Positions 7,627-17,241 are shown, numbered from the stretch's first letter. The stretch is 64,000 nt of DNA from Thermodesulfobacterium thermophilum DSM 1276 (GCF_000421605.1 NZ_ATXI01000010.1:1-64000); one strand, 5' to 3'. A program made the numbers and translations. The notes: generated by a model not told the origin, from the sequence alone.

Positions 7627-8379
7627 TTAATGGTGTTCCTCAACAGCACCGGCAAAGTAGGCCAAGCTTAAAAGAACAAAAATCAAAGTCTGAATAAGAC
7701 TTACCAGCACACCTAATATCATGATCGGAAGAGGAGCAAAAAACTTACCTGCAAGCATCGTAAGAATCCCAAGCAAAAGCTCTTTAGATACTAAGTTTCC
7801 AAAAAGTCGGACAGAAAGAGAAATAATCCTTCCCACATGGCTAAAAATTTCAGCAGGAAGCATAAGAGGAGCCAACCAAGGAATAGGACCTAAGAAGGTC
7901 TTAAAATAGGCAAGCCCTTTAAACCTTATTCCTAAGAAATGGTAATAAACGATGGTAATTAAGGTTAAACCAAGGGTTACGTTAAGATTAGCGGTGGGAG
8001 ACATAAACCCAGGTATAAGCCCTAAAAAGTTGCAGAAGAGAATGTAAAGGGCATAAAAAACGATCAAAGGAAAAACCAAAGGCACCAGGTTAGGGCCATG
8101 CCCATCACCGTGAGGTACGTTTTCCTTGGTAAAGTTGTAGAGGGTTTCGATCACAAACTCCCAGAAATTCTGAACCCCTTTTGGTATAAACTCCATCTTT
8201 CTTGTGCCTATATAGGCTAACACGATAAGCAAAATACACACAAAAAAGCTGTGGACCATGTGAGGAGCAAGCAACTTGGCCAAAGGCCCATAATGGGCTG
8301 CCTCTTCATAGTAATGAAACCCAGAAGGAAGACCAAGCTTTTCTAAAATAAGACACAAAAACAGTATAGGATGTTCCAT
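7627..8379 (-). CDS. atpB: F0F1 ATP synthase subunit a
   Basis: A 250-residue membrane stator protein that forms the two half-channels for ion passage through F0. The essential Arg is present in SLSVRLFGNLVSKE, and the conserved C-terminal helix LIQTLIFVLLSLAYFAGAVEEH is intact. Five or six hydrophobic segments can be followed. An acidic/histidine C-terminus (AVEEHH) is usual. It lies 11 bases after atpI and 83 bases before atpE. No F1 or b-subunit genes are near. Confidence 0.96.
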   Translation of the reverse strand: MEHPILFLCLILEKLGLPSGFHYYEEAAHYGPLAKLLAPHMVHSFFVCILLIVLAYIGTRKMEFIPKGVQNFWEFVIETLYNFTKENVPHGDGHGPNLVPLVFPLIVFYALYILFCNFLGLIPGFMSPTANLNVTLGLTLITIVYYHFLGIRFKGLAYFKTFLGPIPWLAPLMLPAEIFSHVGRIISLSVRLFGNLVSKELLLGILTMLAGKFFAPLPIMILGVLVSLIQTLIFVLLSLAYFAGAVEEHH

Positions 8380-8390
8380 AACCTGACCCC

Positions 8391-8834
8391 CTAAGTTAAT
8401 ATTTCTTTTTTTTCTTTTTTCATAAACCAGAGGAACTTGATAAAACTATAAACCGTAAGGCTAAGATAAACCAAACCAAACGCAGAAATCAAAAAAACAG
8501 GATGAGCCCCAAGATGGGCTATCAAAAAATAAACCACTATGGCAGTTGCCAAAAGTTTAAGATAGATCTTTGCTATGTAGACGTGGCGCTCTTTGTTATA
8601 GAGATTTTTCTGGTCTGAAGAAAAGATTTCCTGAATTTTTTTTACAAAGGCAATTCCTTCTTTTTTGGTGGTCCTAAAGTTTAGAAAACCTAAAATCCCA
8701 CCTGCCAAGAAGGAAAAAGTTTCCACCAGACCACCCCATACTAAATGGATGGAAATCGTCGCAACAACCACCAGCCCAAGGATTAACCTCTCTGCCTCAC
8801 CAAAAAACCTTTCAGGACTTACTTCCTTTATCAT
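8391..8834 (-). CDS. atpI: ATP synthase subunit I
   Basis: A 147-residue membrane protein with four hydrophobic segments (near residues 18-34, 37-52, 89-108 and 113-132), matching the AtpI family that assists c-ring assembly or ion supply. Its gene overlaps atpZ upstream by 23 bases and precedes atpB, the normal position of atpI in F0 operons. Sequence conservation in this family is weak, so the call leans on topology and position. Confidence 0.8.
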   Translation of the reverse strand: MIKEVSPERFFGEAERLILGLVVVATISIHLVWGGLVETFSFLAGGILGFLNFRTTKKEGIAFVKKIQEIFSSDQKNLYNKERHVYIAKIYLKLLATAIVVYFLIAHLGAHPVFLISAFGLVYLSLTVYSFIKFLWFMKKEKKEILT

Positions 8835-9081
8835 TTTTACCTATATCCTTTGTCCTCTTCTTGGTATACCAGATAAGGTTCTTAATCCCCCCTATCGCCC
8901 CAAAAATGATAAAAATAGTCGTAATCCACGGAGAAGTCCTTCCATGTAAAAGCTTCTCCTCTATCAGCCAGCCTACCACCGCTCCTGCTATCACCGAAGA
9001 AACTACAGCAATCCCGATGGTAAAACTTTCGGCTAAAACCTCTAACAAAAATTTAAAAGCACTATCCTTCTTCTCTTTCAA
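8812..9081 (-). CDS. atpZ: AtpZ/AtpI-like small membrane protein
   Basis: An 89-residue protein with two membrane helices (TIGIAVVSSVIAGAVVGWLIEE and ITTIFIIFGAIGGIKNLIW) and charged ends, as in AtpZ-type F0 accessory proteins. In the family it works with AtpI in ATP synthase assembly or Mg/Ca supply. It is the first gene of the F0 operon. A TTGACA on the minus strand at 9153-9148 may mark the promoter, but the matching -10 is poor. Confidence 0.8.
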   Translation of the reverse strand: MKEKKDSAFKFLLEVLAESFTIGIAVVSSVIAGAVVGWLIEEKLLHGRTSPWITTIFIIFGAIGGIKNLIWYTKKRTKDIGKNDKGSKS

Positions 9082-9206
9082 CTTACATACATTTAAAACA
9101 TAATTTCTAAAAAATCAACCAGCAAAAAACTACAAAATCAGGCGTATTGTCAAAAATACAATTAATTTTATGTTTTTAATTTTATTTTTTATAAAATTTT
9201 TTAAGT

Positions 9207-12200
9207 TTACTGGGCTGTTCTTTTACTCGCAGAAAATTCCTTTACCTGTTCGGCAAAAGCCTCTATCCTCATCCTGGTGCCAAGGGACTTCTGTCCGTCG
9301 CAAGGAACGGTAAGCACAGGCAACCTTTTCCCTTCTCCTTCTTTAATCCTTTTTAACAGGGCAGAAACCACATTCCCTGGCATACAGGCAAAAGGAATAA
9401 CGTTTACTATTCCCGAAACCCCGTTATGGGAATACTCTACCGCCTTTCCTACAGAAAGCAACACCTCTCCTCCTTCATACCTTATGTCCACATACCTTTG
9501 GGTAAGTTTCATCAGCTCCTCAACCGACAACTCTTCAGCCGTATCAAGGATGTCCTTAAAAACAGACACAAACTTTTCTTCTTCCCACCTCAGATATCTG
9601 CTTTCAAGCACGTACCTGAAGTAGGTCTTAAAAAGTCCAAGCCTTTTAGCCCAGTTTTTGGAGGTGTAGTTGATAAAATGGATCCACTCGGTGATAGGAG
9701 GAAGCCAGACCTCCAAACCTAAGTCCTCTAAAAACCTGTATAGGTCTTCGTTAGCAAACCGGTTGCTTCTAACATAGATCTCTCCTACCACCCCTACCTT
9801 GGGCTTTTTCTGGGTATCAACTTCTAAACCGGCAAACCGGTTTTTAAGGTCTAAGAGCACAGAAACCAGGTCTTCTCCTTTTTCTATAGCTTTTTCTATC
9901 TGATTAAGACCCTCTTGATATAGCCTTTCTACCTCTTGTTTGTCTTTCGCATATGGTCTTATTTCTCTAAGAAGTTTATTTAGCACGTCTACCGCTACTA
10001 TCCCTTTCCAGGCAACCTTCATAAAGGTTTTGCCTAAAAGGTCTAAGTCCTGGTAAAAACTCATGTCCTGTTGCAAAGAATAGACAGGAAGTTTAACGTC
10101 TAAATCTCGTAAGATCTTCTGGTGAAGTTTGTTATACTGACCAAACCTGCAAGGCCCACCGCTGTTTGGCATAAAAAATACGCTTTTTTCAGGGTCAAAC
10201 CCTGGTTGATTTATCAGCTTGATGAGGTCCCCTGTGGTAAGGATGGTAGGATAGCACTCCTTGCCTGAGGTATACCTTCTCCCAAGCTCAAGGCTTTGTT
10301 CGTCTGGTTCTGGAAGCACCTTGGCCTCAACCCCGCAGGCTCTGAAAGCCGCTGCCAGGGCTACCGCATGGTCGCACATGTAAGGAATGTAGATGGTCCT
10401 TTTTTCTTTGGGGGTTGCCTTAAGGAAAGTAAAACTTCTCTTTAGCTCGTAAGGTTTCACCTTATCCCTGATACTGTCTACAAAGGCCTCTAATCTTGTT
10501 ACCACCCCAGCCTCAGCGCTGTGTTCATCTACCTCTATCTCTATGAAAGGTTTACCTCCCATCAGTTCCTCAAAAAAGTGCTGGATAAAAGAGTCTGGCC
10601 CACAAGAGAAGTTGGTAAAAAACACGGGAAAAAGGTTAGGGGTTTCCCTTATAAGATGGGCTGCCAGCAAAAACCTTTGCCCATATTCCCAGTACATCTC
10701 CGAAAGAGGTTCAAAGACCTTTGGATTGTCTAACTCTTCTAAAGGTAGCATGTCTACAGGCAGGCCGACTATACCTAATTTTTTAATTTTATAGTGTATG
10801 CCTAAGTTAGCACCTGGGTCAAAGGCATTGTAAGGCCTTCCTACGATGACAAGCACCACGTCCTCTTTAAACTGAGACAAAATCTCTTTTCCTCTCTGTT
10901 TTAGCCAGTGATGAAACTCTCTCTGGGCTTCCTCTCCTATCTTCCAGGCCCTTTTAGCCTCTTTTTCTGAGACCCCAAGCATCCTTGCCAGGTCTTTAAC
11001 TTCCTGGTTTATCAAAAAAGCAGGACGCCCTAAGTGCAACACCGGATTTATTACCTTTACCCCAAGGTCTTCGAACCTGAAGGTTGCAGGACTTATCCAA
11101 GGAACGCTCTGTACATAGGGACATACCTTGCCTACCTCAAAAGCCGGATGCTCAGGAGGAAGGTCGGTTATCTGCGGAAGAAAAAGGGTTTTAACCCCTT
11201 TGTCTAAAAGCTCTTTGATATGCCCTATGGCTATCTTTATAGGAAAACAGGGCTCACCTGGGGTTATCTCACAGCCTACTTTGATGATTTTTTTAGAGGT
11301 CTGAGACGAAAGCACCACCTGATAACCTAACTCCTGAAAAAAGGTGGCAAAAAGAGGCAACCACTCATAAAACTGAAGGATAAGAGGAATACCGATGGTT
11401 TTGTCCTGGCTTTTTTCTTTTTCCACAGGTTTTACATAGGAGATAAGCTTTTCAAATCGCTCTAAGGTAAGGTTGGGGATGTTTTCCTGAGGTTTTCTCT
11501 GGTCAACCTCATACTTTTCGCACCTTCCTCCGTAGTAATAAGGGAGAGACCCATCTATCGTTACCCTGTGGATCTCACACTGGTTAGGACATTCTTTGCA
11601 CTCAAAGGCCTGGATCTGATAGTTAACCTTGGTTAAGTCAAACCCTTTAAACCGGGTTTGTCCCCGGGTTTCTTCCTTAGCAAGAAGGGCTACTCCAATA
11701 GCTCCTGTGACCTCATGGTGAGGAGGCACTATCACCGGTTTGCCAAGCACTTTTTCAAAGGCAGCCACCACCCCCTGGTTAAAAGCCACCGCCCCCTGGA
11801 AAAACACCTTTTTCCCTATTCTTCTGTCCTCTACCACCTTATTCAGGTAGTTATGCACTATGGCATAACAAAGCCCTGCAATCAGGTCTTCCTTAGGGAG
11901 GCCTTGCTGCTGGTAGTGTAAAAGGTCTGACTGCATAAAAACAGTGCATCTTTCTCCCAGCTTAAGCGGGGCTGAGCTCTTTAAGGCGATTTCTCCAAAC
12001 TTTTCTATCGGGACCCCAAGCTTTACCGCCTGTTCCTGAAGAAAAGACCCTGTGCCTGCTGCACAGGCTTTGTTCATCGTAAAGTCTGAGATGGTTCCAT
12101 TTTCTAAGTATATATATTTAGAGTCTTGCCCTCCTATCTCAAAGATGGTGTCAACTTCTGGGTCTATGAAAAGGGCTCCGTAAGCCTGTGCGGTGATCTC

Positions 12201-13406
12201 ATTTCTTACGACATCAGCCCCGATAAAGTCTCCTATCAGGTATCTTCCAGAACCTGTGGTCCCAACACCTTTTACCACCACGTTTTCCGGAAGCTGTTTT
12301 TTTAACTCTAAAAGGCCTTTTTTGATGCTTTCAAGAGGTTTTCCCTGATGAAGAAGATAAACCTTGGCTATAAGTTTTCCTTCCTGGTTTATGGCAACAA
12401 GCTTGGTGCTTACCGACCCCACATCCACTCCAAGCCATACCTCCTGGGGTTTTCCCGGTGAGGCGGTAGTTTCTATCAAAAACCTCTGTTTAAGCCTTTC
12501 TGAGATCTCAAGCGACTTAAAAGGTGTTAACACCTCATACCTTGGCGGAGAATAGGTTCTTTCTTTAAGATAGGCCTTTAAGAGGTCAGACCCTCGATAT
12601 TCTGACGTAGCTTTACCTTCAAGCCCATAGAGGGCAGCCCCTATCGCCCCCATGATCCTGAAATGCTCGGGGATGATAAGCTCGTTATCTTTTAGCCTTA
12701 AGATTTCTTTTATCGCCCTTCTTACCCCTAAGTTTGCCGCAACCCCTCCTTGAAAAACCAAAGGAGGAAGGATCTCCCTTCCCTTGGCCAAGTTGCTTCT
12801 CAGGTTTCTGATGATGGCAAAACAAAGCCCTGCGATGATTTCCTGGTCAGGCACCGCTGCCTGCTGAAGGTGTATCATGTCAGACTTGGCAAAAACGGTG
12901 CATCTTCCTGCTATTCTTGGCACGTTTTGAGCCTCTACAGCAAGCCTTGAAAACTCCTCTATCGTATACCCAAGCCTTGCAGCCTGTTGCTCTAAAAAAG
13001 ACCCTGTACCTGCGGCACACAGGGTGTTTAACGCAAAATCTTCTATCTCAGGCACACCCCTTTCATGGGTGATGAAAATAAGCTTTGAGTCTTCCCCTCC
13101 GATGTCTATGATCGTCTTTACCTCAGGATGAAAAAAGGTAGCTGCCTTGGCATGGGCCATCACCTCGTTTACAAAGGCACACCCAAGTATCTGAGAGATG
13201 GTTTTACCAGCCGTTCCGGTGCAGGTAATCCCAGAGAGACTCTCTTTCCCAAACTCCTTTTCCACCTCGGTTAAAAGCCTTTCTGCCGTTTCTATAGGCT
13301 GACCGTGGGTTTTTTCGTACCTCCAGAAAAGAAGGTTTTTATTCTCATCAAGGACTGCTACCTTGGCTGTTCCTGACCCTACGTCAAGCCCTACATATCG
13401 TGTCAT
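9207..13406 (-). CDS. Giant acyl-CoA dehydratase activase (BcrAD/BadFG ATPase, DUF2229)
   Basis: A 1399-residue protein with two ASKHA ATPase modules in tandem. Module 1 opens at residue 2 (TRYVGLDVGSGTAKVAVLDE), module 2 near 325 (WLGVDVGSVSTKLVAI). Each has the Fe-S-ligand motif of 2-hydroxyacyl-CoA dehydratase activators: CAAGTGSFLEQQA with GRCTVFAKSD in the first, CAAGTGSFLQEQA with ERCTVFMQSD in the second. A Cys-rich linker (ECKECPNQCEIH) leads to a DUF2229/HgdB-like C-terminal half with EITPGEPCFPIKIA and a late VPFACMPGN. The family uses ATP to drive an electron to low potential onto a partner enzyme. No dehydratase or benzoyl-CoA reductase genes are nearby, so the substrate is unknown. 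I chose the ATG at 13406, with AAAGGGGG upstream, over the TTG one codon earlier. Confidence 0.9.
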   Translation of the reverse strand: MTRYVGLDVGSGTAKVAVLDENKNLLFWRYEKTHGQPIETAERLLTEVEKEFGKESLSGITCTGTAGKTISQILGCAFVNEVMAHAKAATFFHPEVKTIIDIGGEDSKLIFITHERGVPEIEDFALNTLCAAGTGSFLEQQAARLGYTIEEFSRLAVEAQNVPRIAGRCTVFAKSDMIHLQQAAVPDQEIIAGLCFAIIRNLRSNLAKGREILPPLVFQGGVAANLGVRRAIKEILRLKDNELIIPEHFRIMGAIGAALYGLEGKATSEYRGSDLLKAYLKERTYSPPRYEVLTPFKSLEISERLKQRFLIETTASPGKPQEVWLGVDVGSVSTKLVAINQEGKLIAKVYLLHQGKPLESIKKGLLELKKQLPENVVVKGVGTTGSGRYLIGDFIGADVVRNEITAQAYGALFIDPEVDTIFEIGGQDSKYIYLENGTISDFTMNKACAAGTGSFLQEQAVKLGVPIEKFGEIALKSSAPLKLGERCTVFMQSDLLHYQQQGLPKEDLIAGLCYAIVHNYLNKVVEDRRIGKKVFFQGAVAFNQGVVAAFEKVLGKPVIVPPHHEVTGAIGVALLAKEETRGQTRFKGFDLTKVNYQIQAFECKECPNQCEIHRVTIDGSLPYYYGGRCEKYEVDQRKPQENIPNLTLERFEKLISYVKPVEKEKSQDKTIGIPLILQFYEWLPLFATFFQELGYQVVLSSQTSKKIIKVGCEITPGEPCFPIKIAIGHIKELLDKGVKTLFLPQITDLPPEHPAFEVGKVCPYVQSVPWISPATFRFEDLGVKVINPVLHLGRPAFLINQEVKDLARMLGVSEKEAKRAWKIGEEAQREFHHWLKQRGKEILSQFKEDVVLVIVGRPYNAFDPGANLGIHYKIKKLGIVGLPVDMLPLEELDNPKVFEPLSEMYWEYGQRFLLAAHLIRETPNLFPVFFTNFSCGPDSFIQHFFEELMGGKPFIEIEVDEHSAEAGVVTRLEAFVDSIRDKVKPYELKRSFTFLKATPKEKRTIYIPYMCDHAVALAAAFRACGVEAKVLPEPDEQSLELGRRYTSGKECYPTILTTGDLIKLINQPGFDPEKSVFFMPNSGGPCRFGQYNKLHQKILRDLDVKLPVYSLQQDMSFYQDLDLLGKTFMKVAWKGIVAVDVLNKLLREIRPYAKDKQEVERLYQEGLNQIEKAIEKGEDLVSVLLDLKNRFAGLEVDTQKKPKVGVVGEIYVRSNRFANEDLYRFLEDLGLEVWLPPITEWIHFINYTSKNWAKRLGLFKTYFRYVLESRYLRWEEEKFVSVFKDILDTAEELSVEELMKLTQRYVDIRYEGGEVLLSVGKAVEYSHNGVSGIVNVIPFACMPGNVVSALLKRIKEGEGKRLPVLTVPCDGQKSLGTRMRIEAFAEQVKEFSASKRTAQ

Positions 13407-13608
13407 CAAACACCCCCTTTAAGGGTTTTAAACCTTTTGATTTAAAAATTCTCCCAGTTTAAATTTTAAGTAAAATTTTTTAAGAGTAAAGTTTTAAAAA
13501 GTTTGGTCTTTGGGTGGCAAGTTTTTTGATTGTTTATAAGCCTTAGCGTGGTAAAATAAAGATTTTAATAATAAAGATTTAGGCCTTTCGGGGTGAAACC
13601 AGAGGGAA

Positions 13609-14916
13609 TTGGGGTTTAAGGTGGAGGCTACAGTTAGGATAGAAAAGGTGGTTTTTGGGGGAGAGGGCTTAGGCAGGCTCTCTGACGGTAAGGTGCTTTT
13701 TGTGCCTTATTCCTTGCCTGGGGAACTGGTTAAGGTTCGGGTGGTTAAGGACTTAGGCGATTATGCCGAGGCTGAGATAGTGGATATCTTGGAGCCTTCC
13801 CCTGACAGAAGGTCTCCTCTTTGCCCATACTATGGGGTTTGCGGGGGTTGTCAGTTTCAGCATGCAACCTATCAAGCCCAGTTAAGCCTTAAACAGGCCA
13901 TCCTTTTTGAAACCTTTTCCCGAGCCGGATGGAAGGAGGACATACCTTTAGAAGGAGTGATACCCTCTCCTAAGGAGTTTTTTTACCGCAACAGGCTTAG
14001 GCTTCATGTTGAGGCAGATGCCTTTAAGATGGGTTTTGTAAAAAGAAAGTCCCACGAGGTCCTTAAGATAGAAAGGTGCTTTCTTGCAGAAGAGGTGTTA
14101 AACAAGGTGCTTTTTGATCTGTATCAAAGTCCTGTCTGGATAAGGCTTTCTGCCTATAGCAAAAGGGTAAAGATAGAGTCTTCTCCTTTAGAAGGCAAGG
14201 CTACCCTGATTTTCTGGACGGCTTTAAAGCCAGGTAAAGAGGACCTAAAAGAGCTTGCCTCACTTTCTAGTCTTAAGGCCTGTTTTTACTGGAGGAAAGG
14301 GCGTCATCCAGAAGGCCCTTTCCCAGAAGGGGCCTCTTTTGGTGGAAGAAGGCTTTTTAAAGGGTTAGACCACCTGGTTTACTACGTTCAGCCAGGGGTT
14401 TTTGTGCAAACCAACTGGGAGATAAACTTAGCCATCATGGACACCATCAGGTCCTGGCGCCTTGATTACGAAACTGTCCTTGACCTACATTGCGGGATGG
14501 GAAACTTTATCTTAGCCCTGATATCTTCTGAGACCACCAAAGCCCTCGGGGTAGACACAGACCTGAGGGCCATAGAAGACGGGCTTTACACCGCCGAGAA
14601 AAACGGGATAGACGGAAGGCTTGACCTTCGTCAGATGAGCTCAACTGAAGCCCTATATCAGGCGATAAAACAGGGAGAAAGGTTTGACCTCGTTTTAGTT
14701 GACCCTCCTCGCGGAGGCTGTAAAGAGATCTTGAGGTTTTTACCTGAGGTAAATAAAAGGTATTTGGTTTATGTTTCTTGCGATGCTCCTACCTTGGTAA
14801 GGGACCTTAAGATCTTAAGAGACCTGGGATATCTTCTTAAGAAGGTTTATCTTTTTGACATGTTTCCTCAGACCTATCATTTTGAGGTGCTTTGTCTTCT
14901 TGAGAGGAAAGGGTAA
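13609..14916 (+). CDS. 23S rRNA (uracil-5-)-methyltransferase, RlmD/RumA family
   Basis: A 435-residue SAM-dependent methyltransferase of the TrmA/RlmD family. An N-terminal TRAM domain (VEKVVFGGEGLGRL, GELVKVRVVK) precedes a 4Fe-4S Cys set CPYYGVCGGCQFQH, and the catalytic half has DLHCGMGNF, LVDPPRGGCKEIL and the nucleophile region YVSCDAPTLVRDL. Homologues methylate uracil C5 in 23S rRNA (U1939 or U747) or tRNA; the exact target cannot be decided. The TTG at 13609 follows GAGGGAA, so I keep it, though a GTG at 13621 is possible. Its 3' end overlaps the convergent trmJ-like gene by 80 bases. Confidence 0.92.
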   Translation: MGFKVEATVRIEKVVFGGEGLGRLSDGKVLFVPYSLPGELVKVRVVKDLGDYAEAEIVDILEPSPDRRSPLCPYYGVCGGCQFQHATYQAQLSLKQAILFETFSRAGWKEDIPLEGVIPSPKEFFYRNRLRLHVEADAFKMGFVKRKSHEVLKIERCFLAEEVLNKVLFDLYQSPVWIRLSAYSKRVKIESSPLEGKATLIFWTALKPGKEDLKELASLSSLKACFYWRKGRHPEGPFPEGASFGGRRLFKGLDHLVYYVQPGVFVQTNWEINLAIMDTIRSWRLDYETVLDLHCGMGNFILALISSETTKALGVDTDLRAIEDGLYTAEKNGIDGRLDLRQMSSTEALYQAIKQGERFDLVLVDPPRGGCKEILRFLPEVNKRYLVYVSCDAPTLVRDLKILRDLGYLLKKVYLFDMFPQTYHFEVLCLLERKG

Positions 14917-15661
14917 TCTCTTTTCCCAGCGCCCAGAGGAGTTGTCTGCAAAATCCCTGGATGATTTTTACCTCCTTTGAGGTAAGTTCAAGCCTTGAGA
15001 GGAACCTTCGGATGTTTGTGTGCCAGAGCACCTTGTTTTCATGAGGGATGTAGTCTATGGCTTCTAAGGTAGCCTCGATTATTTTATACATGATGGTAAG
15101 TTCTTGCTGGGTTGCAAGCTGAGGTTTTGGGAAGATAGGATTGCTTGCATGCTGAAAGATTTCGTAAAGGATGACTACCACAGCCTGGGCTACGTTTAAA
15201 GAGGCCTGCTCTGTGGTAGGGATGGTAACCACCTTATCACACAGCCCAAGGTGTTCGTTTGAAAGCCCAAACCTTTCGTTGCCAAAAAGAATGGCGACCC
15301 TGTTTTTAACCGAAAGCTCACAGAGATAAGGGGCTATTTCCTTAGGGGTGTGATAGACCATCCTTCTTCTGCCAAGCCTTGCGGTGGTCCCAACCACGTA
15401 CTGAAAGTCCCTTAACGCTTCTTCAAGGTCCTGAAAGACCTTCATGTTTTCTACTATTGGGAGGCCACCTTTGGTAGCCATGGCTCTTATTTTTTCCTGG
15501 TCAAGACTTTCTGGGTTTACCACGATTAGGTTAGGCACCCCGAAGTTGGCACAGGCTCTCGCCGTAGCCCCGATGTTTTCAGGATACATCGGGTTTACCA
15601 GCACCACCGCCAAGTTTTCAAGGTTAGCCTTTTCAGGCTTGGCTACAGGACGTACTTGCAT
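14837..15661 (-). CDS. trmJ: tRNA/rRNA 2'-O-methyltransferase, TrmJ/SpoU family
   Basis: A 274-residue SpoU-class (SPOUT) methyltransferase. The knot signature is clear: NPMYPENIGATARACANFG at the N-terminus, then LFGNERFGLSNEHL and IPTTEQASLNVAQAVVVILYE. This set matches TrmJ, which methylates the ribose of residue 32 in tRNAs; a C-terminal helical extension also fits. The frame is open further upstream to 15721, but that would run into tRNA-Phe, so I place the start at the ATG 15661, with CAGG about 9 bases before it. The gene lies directly downstream of tRNA-Phe on the same strand. Confidence 0.88.
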   Translation of the reverse strand: MQVRPVAKPEKANLENLAVVLVNPMYPENIGATARACANFGVPNLIVVNPESLDQEKIRAMATKGGLPIVENMKVFQDLEEALRDFQYVVGTTARLGRRRMVYHTPKEIAPYLCELSVKNRVAILFGNERFGLSNEHLGLCDKVVTIPTTEQASLNVAQAVVVILYEIFQHASNPIFPKPQLATQQELTIMYKIIEATLEAIDYIPHENKVLWHTNIRRFLSRLELTSKEVKIIQGFCRQLLWALGKEITLSSQEDKAPQNDRSEETCQKDKPS

Positions 15662-15691
15662 CAGGACCTGAGGAAGAAAGAGATTTGGAGG

Positions 15692-15764
<73 letters not shown>

Positions 15765-15776
15765 GACCTGATATTA

Positions 15777-15805
15777 AACATACCCTAAAATTGGACTTTT
15801 GTCAA
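15777..15805 (-). promoter_or_regulatory. Sigma70-type promoter of tRNA-Phe
   Basis: On the minus strand TTGACA (15805-15800), exactly 17 bases, then TATGTT (15782-15777). The start would fall near 15770, a few bases before the tRNA. The trmJ-like gene may be read from it too. Confidence 0.75.
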
Positions 15806-16117
15806 CTTTTTATCCCCTAAAAACTTACCAAATTTTTGGCAAAAAGTTTTTTTTCTACCCTTGCTCGAGCCTTTCTGTGAAAAATTTTTCCAGATGCCAG
15901 CCATCCTATAGATTGAAAGGTTGAAAAACCCTTAGTTTTGCCCTCCCAAAAGTCTTGCTAAAATTTAGTTTAAGAGTATATTTGGCAAGGTTTATTCTGA
16001 GTAATTTTTCCAAACATATTTTTTTTAAAAAATATCTTGTAATAACTAAATTTTATATTAAAATAAGCTAAGTATATTTAAATAGATTAAAAACAAACTT
16101 AAAAGGGGTGATGGATT
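15806..16117 (+). other. Intergenic region before the Rrf2 gene
   Basis: These 312 bases hold no credible gene. The last 100 bases are very AT-rich. A possible plus-strand promoter for the Rrf2 gene is TTGTAA (16037-16042), 16 bases, TAAAAT (16059-16064), placing transcription start near 16071. I see no convincing hairpin or riboswitch. Confidence 0.4.
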
Positions 16118-16573
16118 ATGTTTAAGCTTTCAACCAAGGGCAGGTATGCGGTAAGGGCGATGTATGAGATAGCCAAGGCTTATCCTAACGGGGTGACGTT
16201 AGAGGAGATTTCTGCCAGTCAAAACATCTCCCGGGTTTATTTGGCCCAGATTTTAAACCGGTTGCGTCAGTCAAGGCTGATCAAGTCTTCTCGTGGTCCT
16301 GGGGGAGGTTATGTTTTAAGAAAGCATCCAGACGAGGTTTCTCTTTATGAGATCCTTGAGCCTCTTGAGGGGCCTGTTTGTATTGCCTCCTGCATCGACC
16401 CAGGAGAAGGGTGTGAGGATGTAGAGGAGTGTGTGGCTTATCCCATCTGGAAAAAGATCGGGCAGTACATCGAGTGTTTGCTTAAGCAGGTCAAGCTGGG
16501 AGACCTGTTGAGGGTTGAGACTGAGAAGGACAAGAAAAAGCTGGTGGAAACGATTACCGCCGGCTGTTGCTAA
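16118..16573 (+). CDS. Rrf2-family (IscR-like) Fe-S transcriptional regulator
   Basis: A 151-residue DNA-binding regulator of the Rrf2 family. The winged helix is clear: KLSTKGRYAVRAMYEIA, ISRVYLAQILNRLR (recognition region) and the wing RGPGGGYVLR. The dimer-helix region carries C92, C99 and C105, matching the three cluster-binding Cys of IscR, plus extra Cys at 88 and 120 and a C-terminal GCC. The family senses Fe-S status, nitric oxide or redox state, or acts as the cysteine regulator CymR; the Cys set here favours a cluster. The start has GGGGTG upstream. No isc or suf genes are adjacent, so targets are unknown. Confidence 0.92.
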   Translation: MFKLSTKGRYAVRAMYEIAKAYPNGVTLEEISASQNISRVYLAQILNRLRQSRLIKSSRGPGGGYVLRKHPDEVSLYEILEPLEGPVCIASCIDPGEGCEDVEECVAYPIWKKIGQYIECLLKQVKLGDLLRVETEKDKKKLVETITAGCC

Positions 16574-16683
16574 GGCCTTGGTTTGGCCCCTGGTTTGTTG
16601 AGGTTTTTGAGCCTTAAGTTTTTAAGGTTAGATGTTTTTTTAACCTAAGTAAGGTTGATAGGGGATGTTTTTGAGGGTGAGAG

Positions 16684-17241
16684 ATGGGTAGGTGGTTTAA
16701 TCAGGTTTTTTCCAGGGCTAAGAGGTTAAGTTTTCCGGTAGAGGATAGAAGGGTTTTGCAGAAACTTTTGCCAGGTGAGCCTGTGGTTATTTCTGGCTGG
16801 GTTCTCTGTGGGAGGGATGCTACCCATCGTAGGATTCTTCAGGCTTTACAGGAGGGAAGTTTTCAGTTTGATTTTACCAACCAGGCGATGTATTATGTGG
16901 GTCCAACCCCTGCACCAGAGGGAAGGGTGATCGGGGCTTGCGGGCCCACTACCTCAGGCAGGATGGATGCCTACATGGAAGATTTTCTCTCCCTTGGGGT
17001 TGCTGCAACCATCGGAAAGGGTAAAAGAAGTCCTCAGGTGGTTGAGCTTATGAAAAGGCATCAAGCGGTTTATCTTGCCACCTTTGGAGGGGCAGGGGCC
17101 TTCCTCTCTCAGTTTGTAGAAAAACTGGAGTTTATCGCCTGGGAAGACCTTGGGCCAGAGGCCTTTTTCAGGATAAAGGTAAGGGACTTTCCTGCGGTGG
17201 TGATAAACACCGTTTCTGGGGAAGACTTTTATTCTTTTTGA
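16684..17241 (+). CDS. Class I fumarase / tartrate dehydratase beta subunit
   Basis: A 185-residue protein matching the beta (C-terminal) half of Fe-S-dependent class I fumarases. Family marks are PGEPVVISGWVLCGRDATHRRI near residue 30, YYVGPTPAPEG, GPTTSGRMDAY and the GGAGAFLSQ segment. With its alpha subunit it interconverts fumarate and malate. The alpha subunit is not in the window, although two-subunit fumarases usually have their genes side by side. It sits between an Rrf2 regulator and a UPF0280 gene. It could equally be the beta part of an L(+)-tartrate dehydratase-like enzyme. Confidence 0.88.
   Translation: MGRWFNQVFSRAKRLSFPVEDRRVLQKLLPGEPVVISGWVLCGRDATHRRILQALQEGSFQFDFTNQAMYYVGPTPAPEGRVIGACGPTTSGRMDAYMEDFLSLGVAATIGKGKRSPQVVELMKRHQAVYLATFGGAGAFLSQFVEKLEFIAWEDLGPEAFFRIKVRDFPAVVINTVSGEDFYSF

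Noticed and set aside
9121-9206. Full promoter for the F0 operon
   Set aside because: The -35 TTGACA (9153-9148, minus) is perfect but no acceptable -10 lies 16-18 bases downstream, so I mention it only in the atpZ entry.
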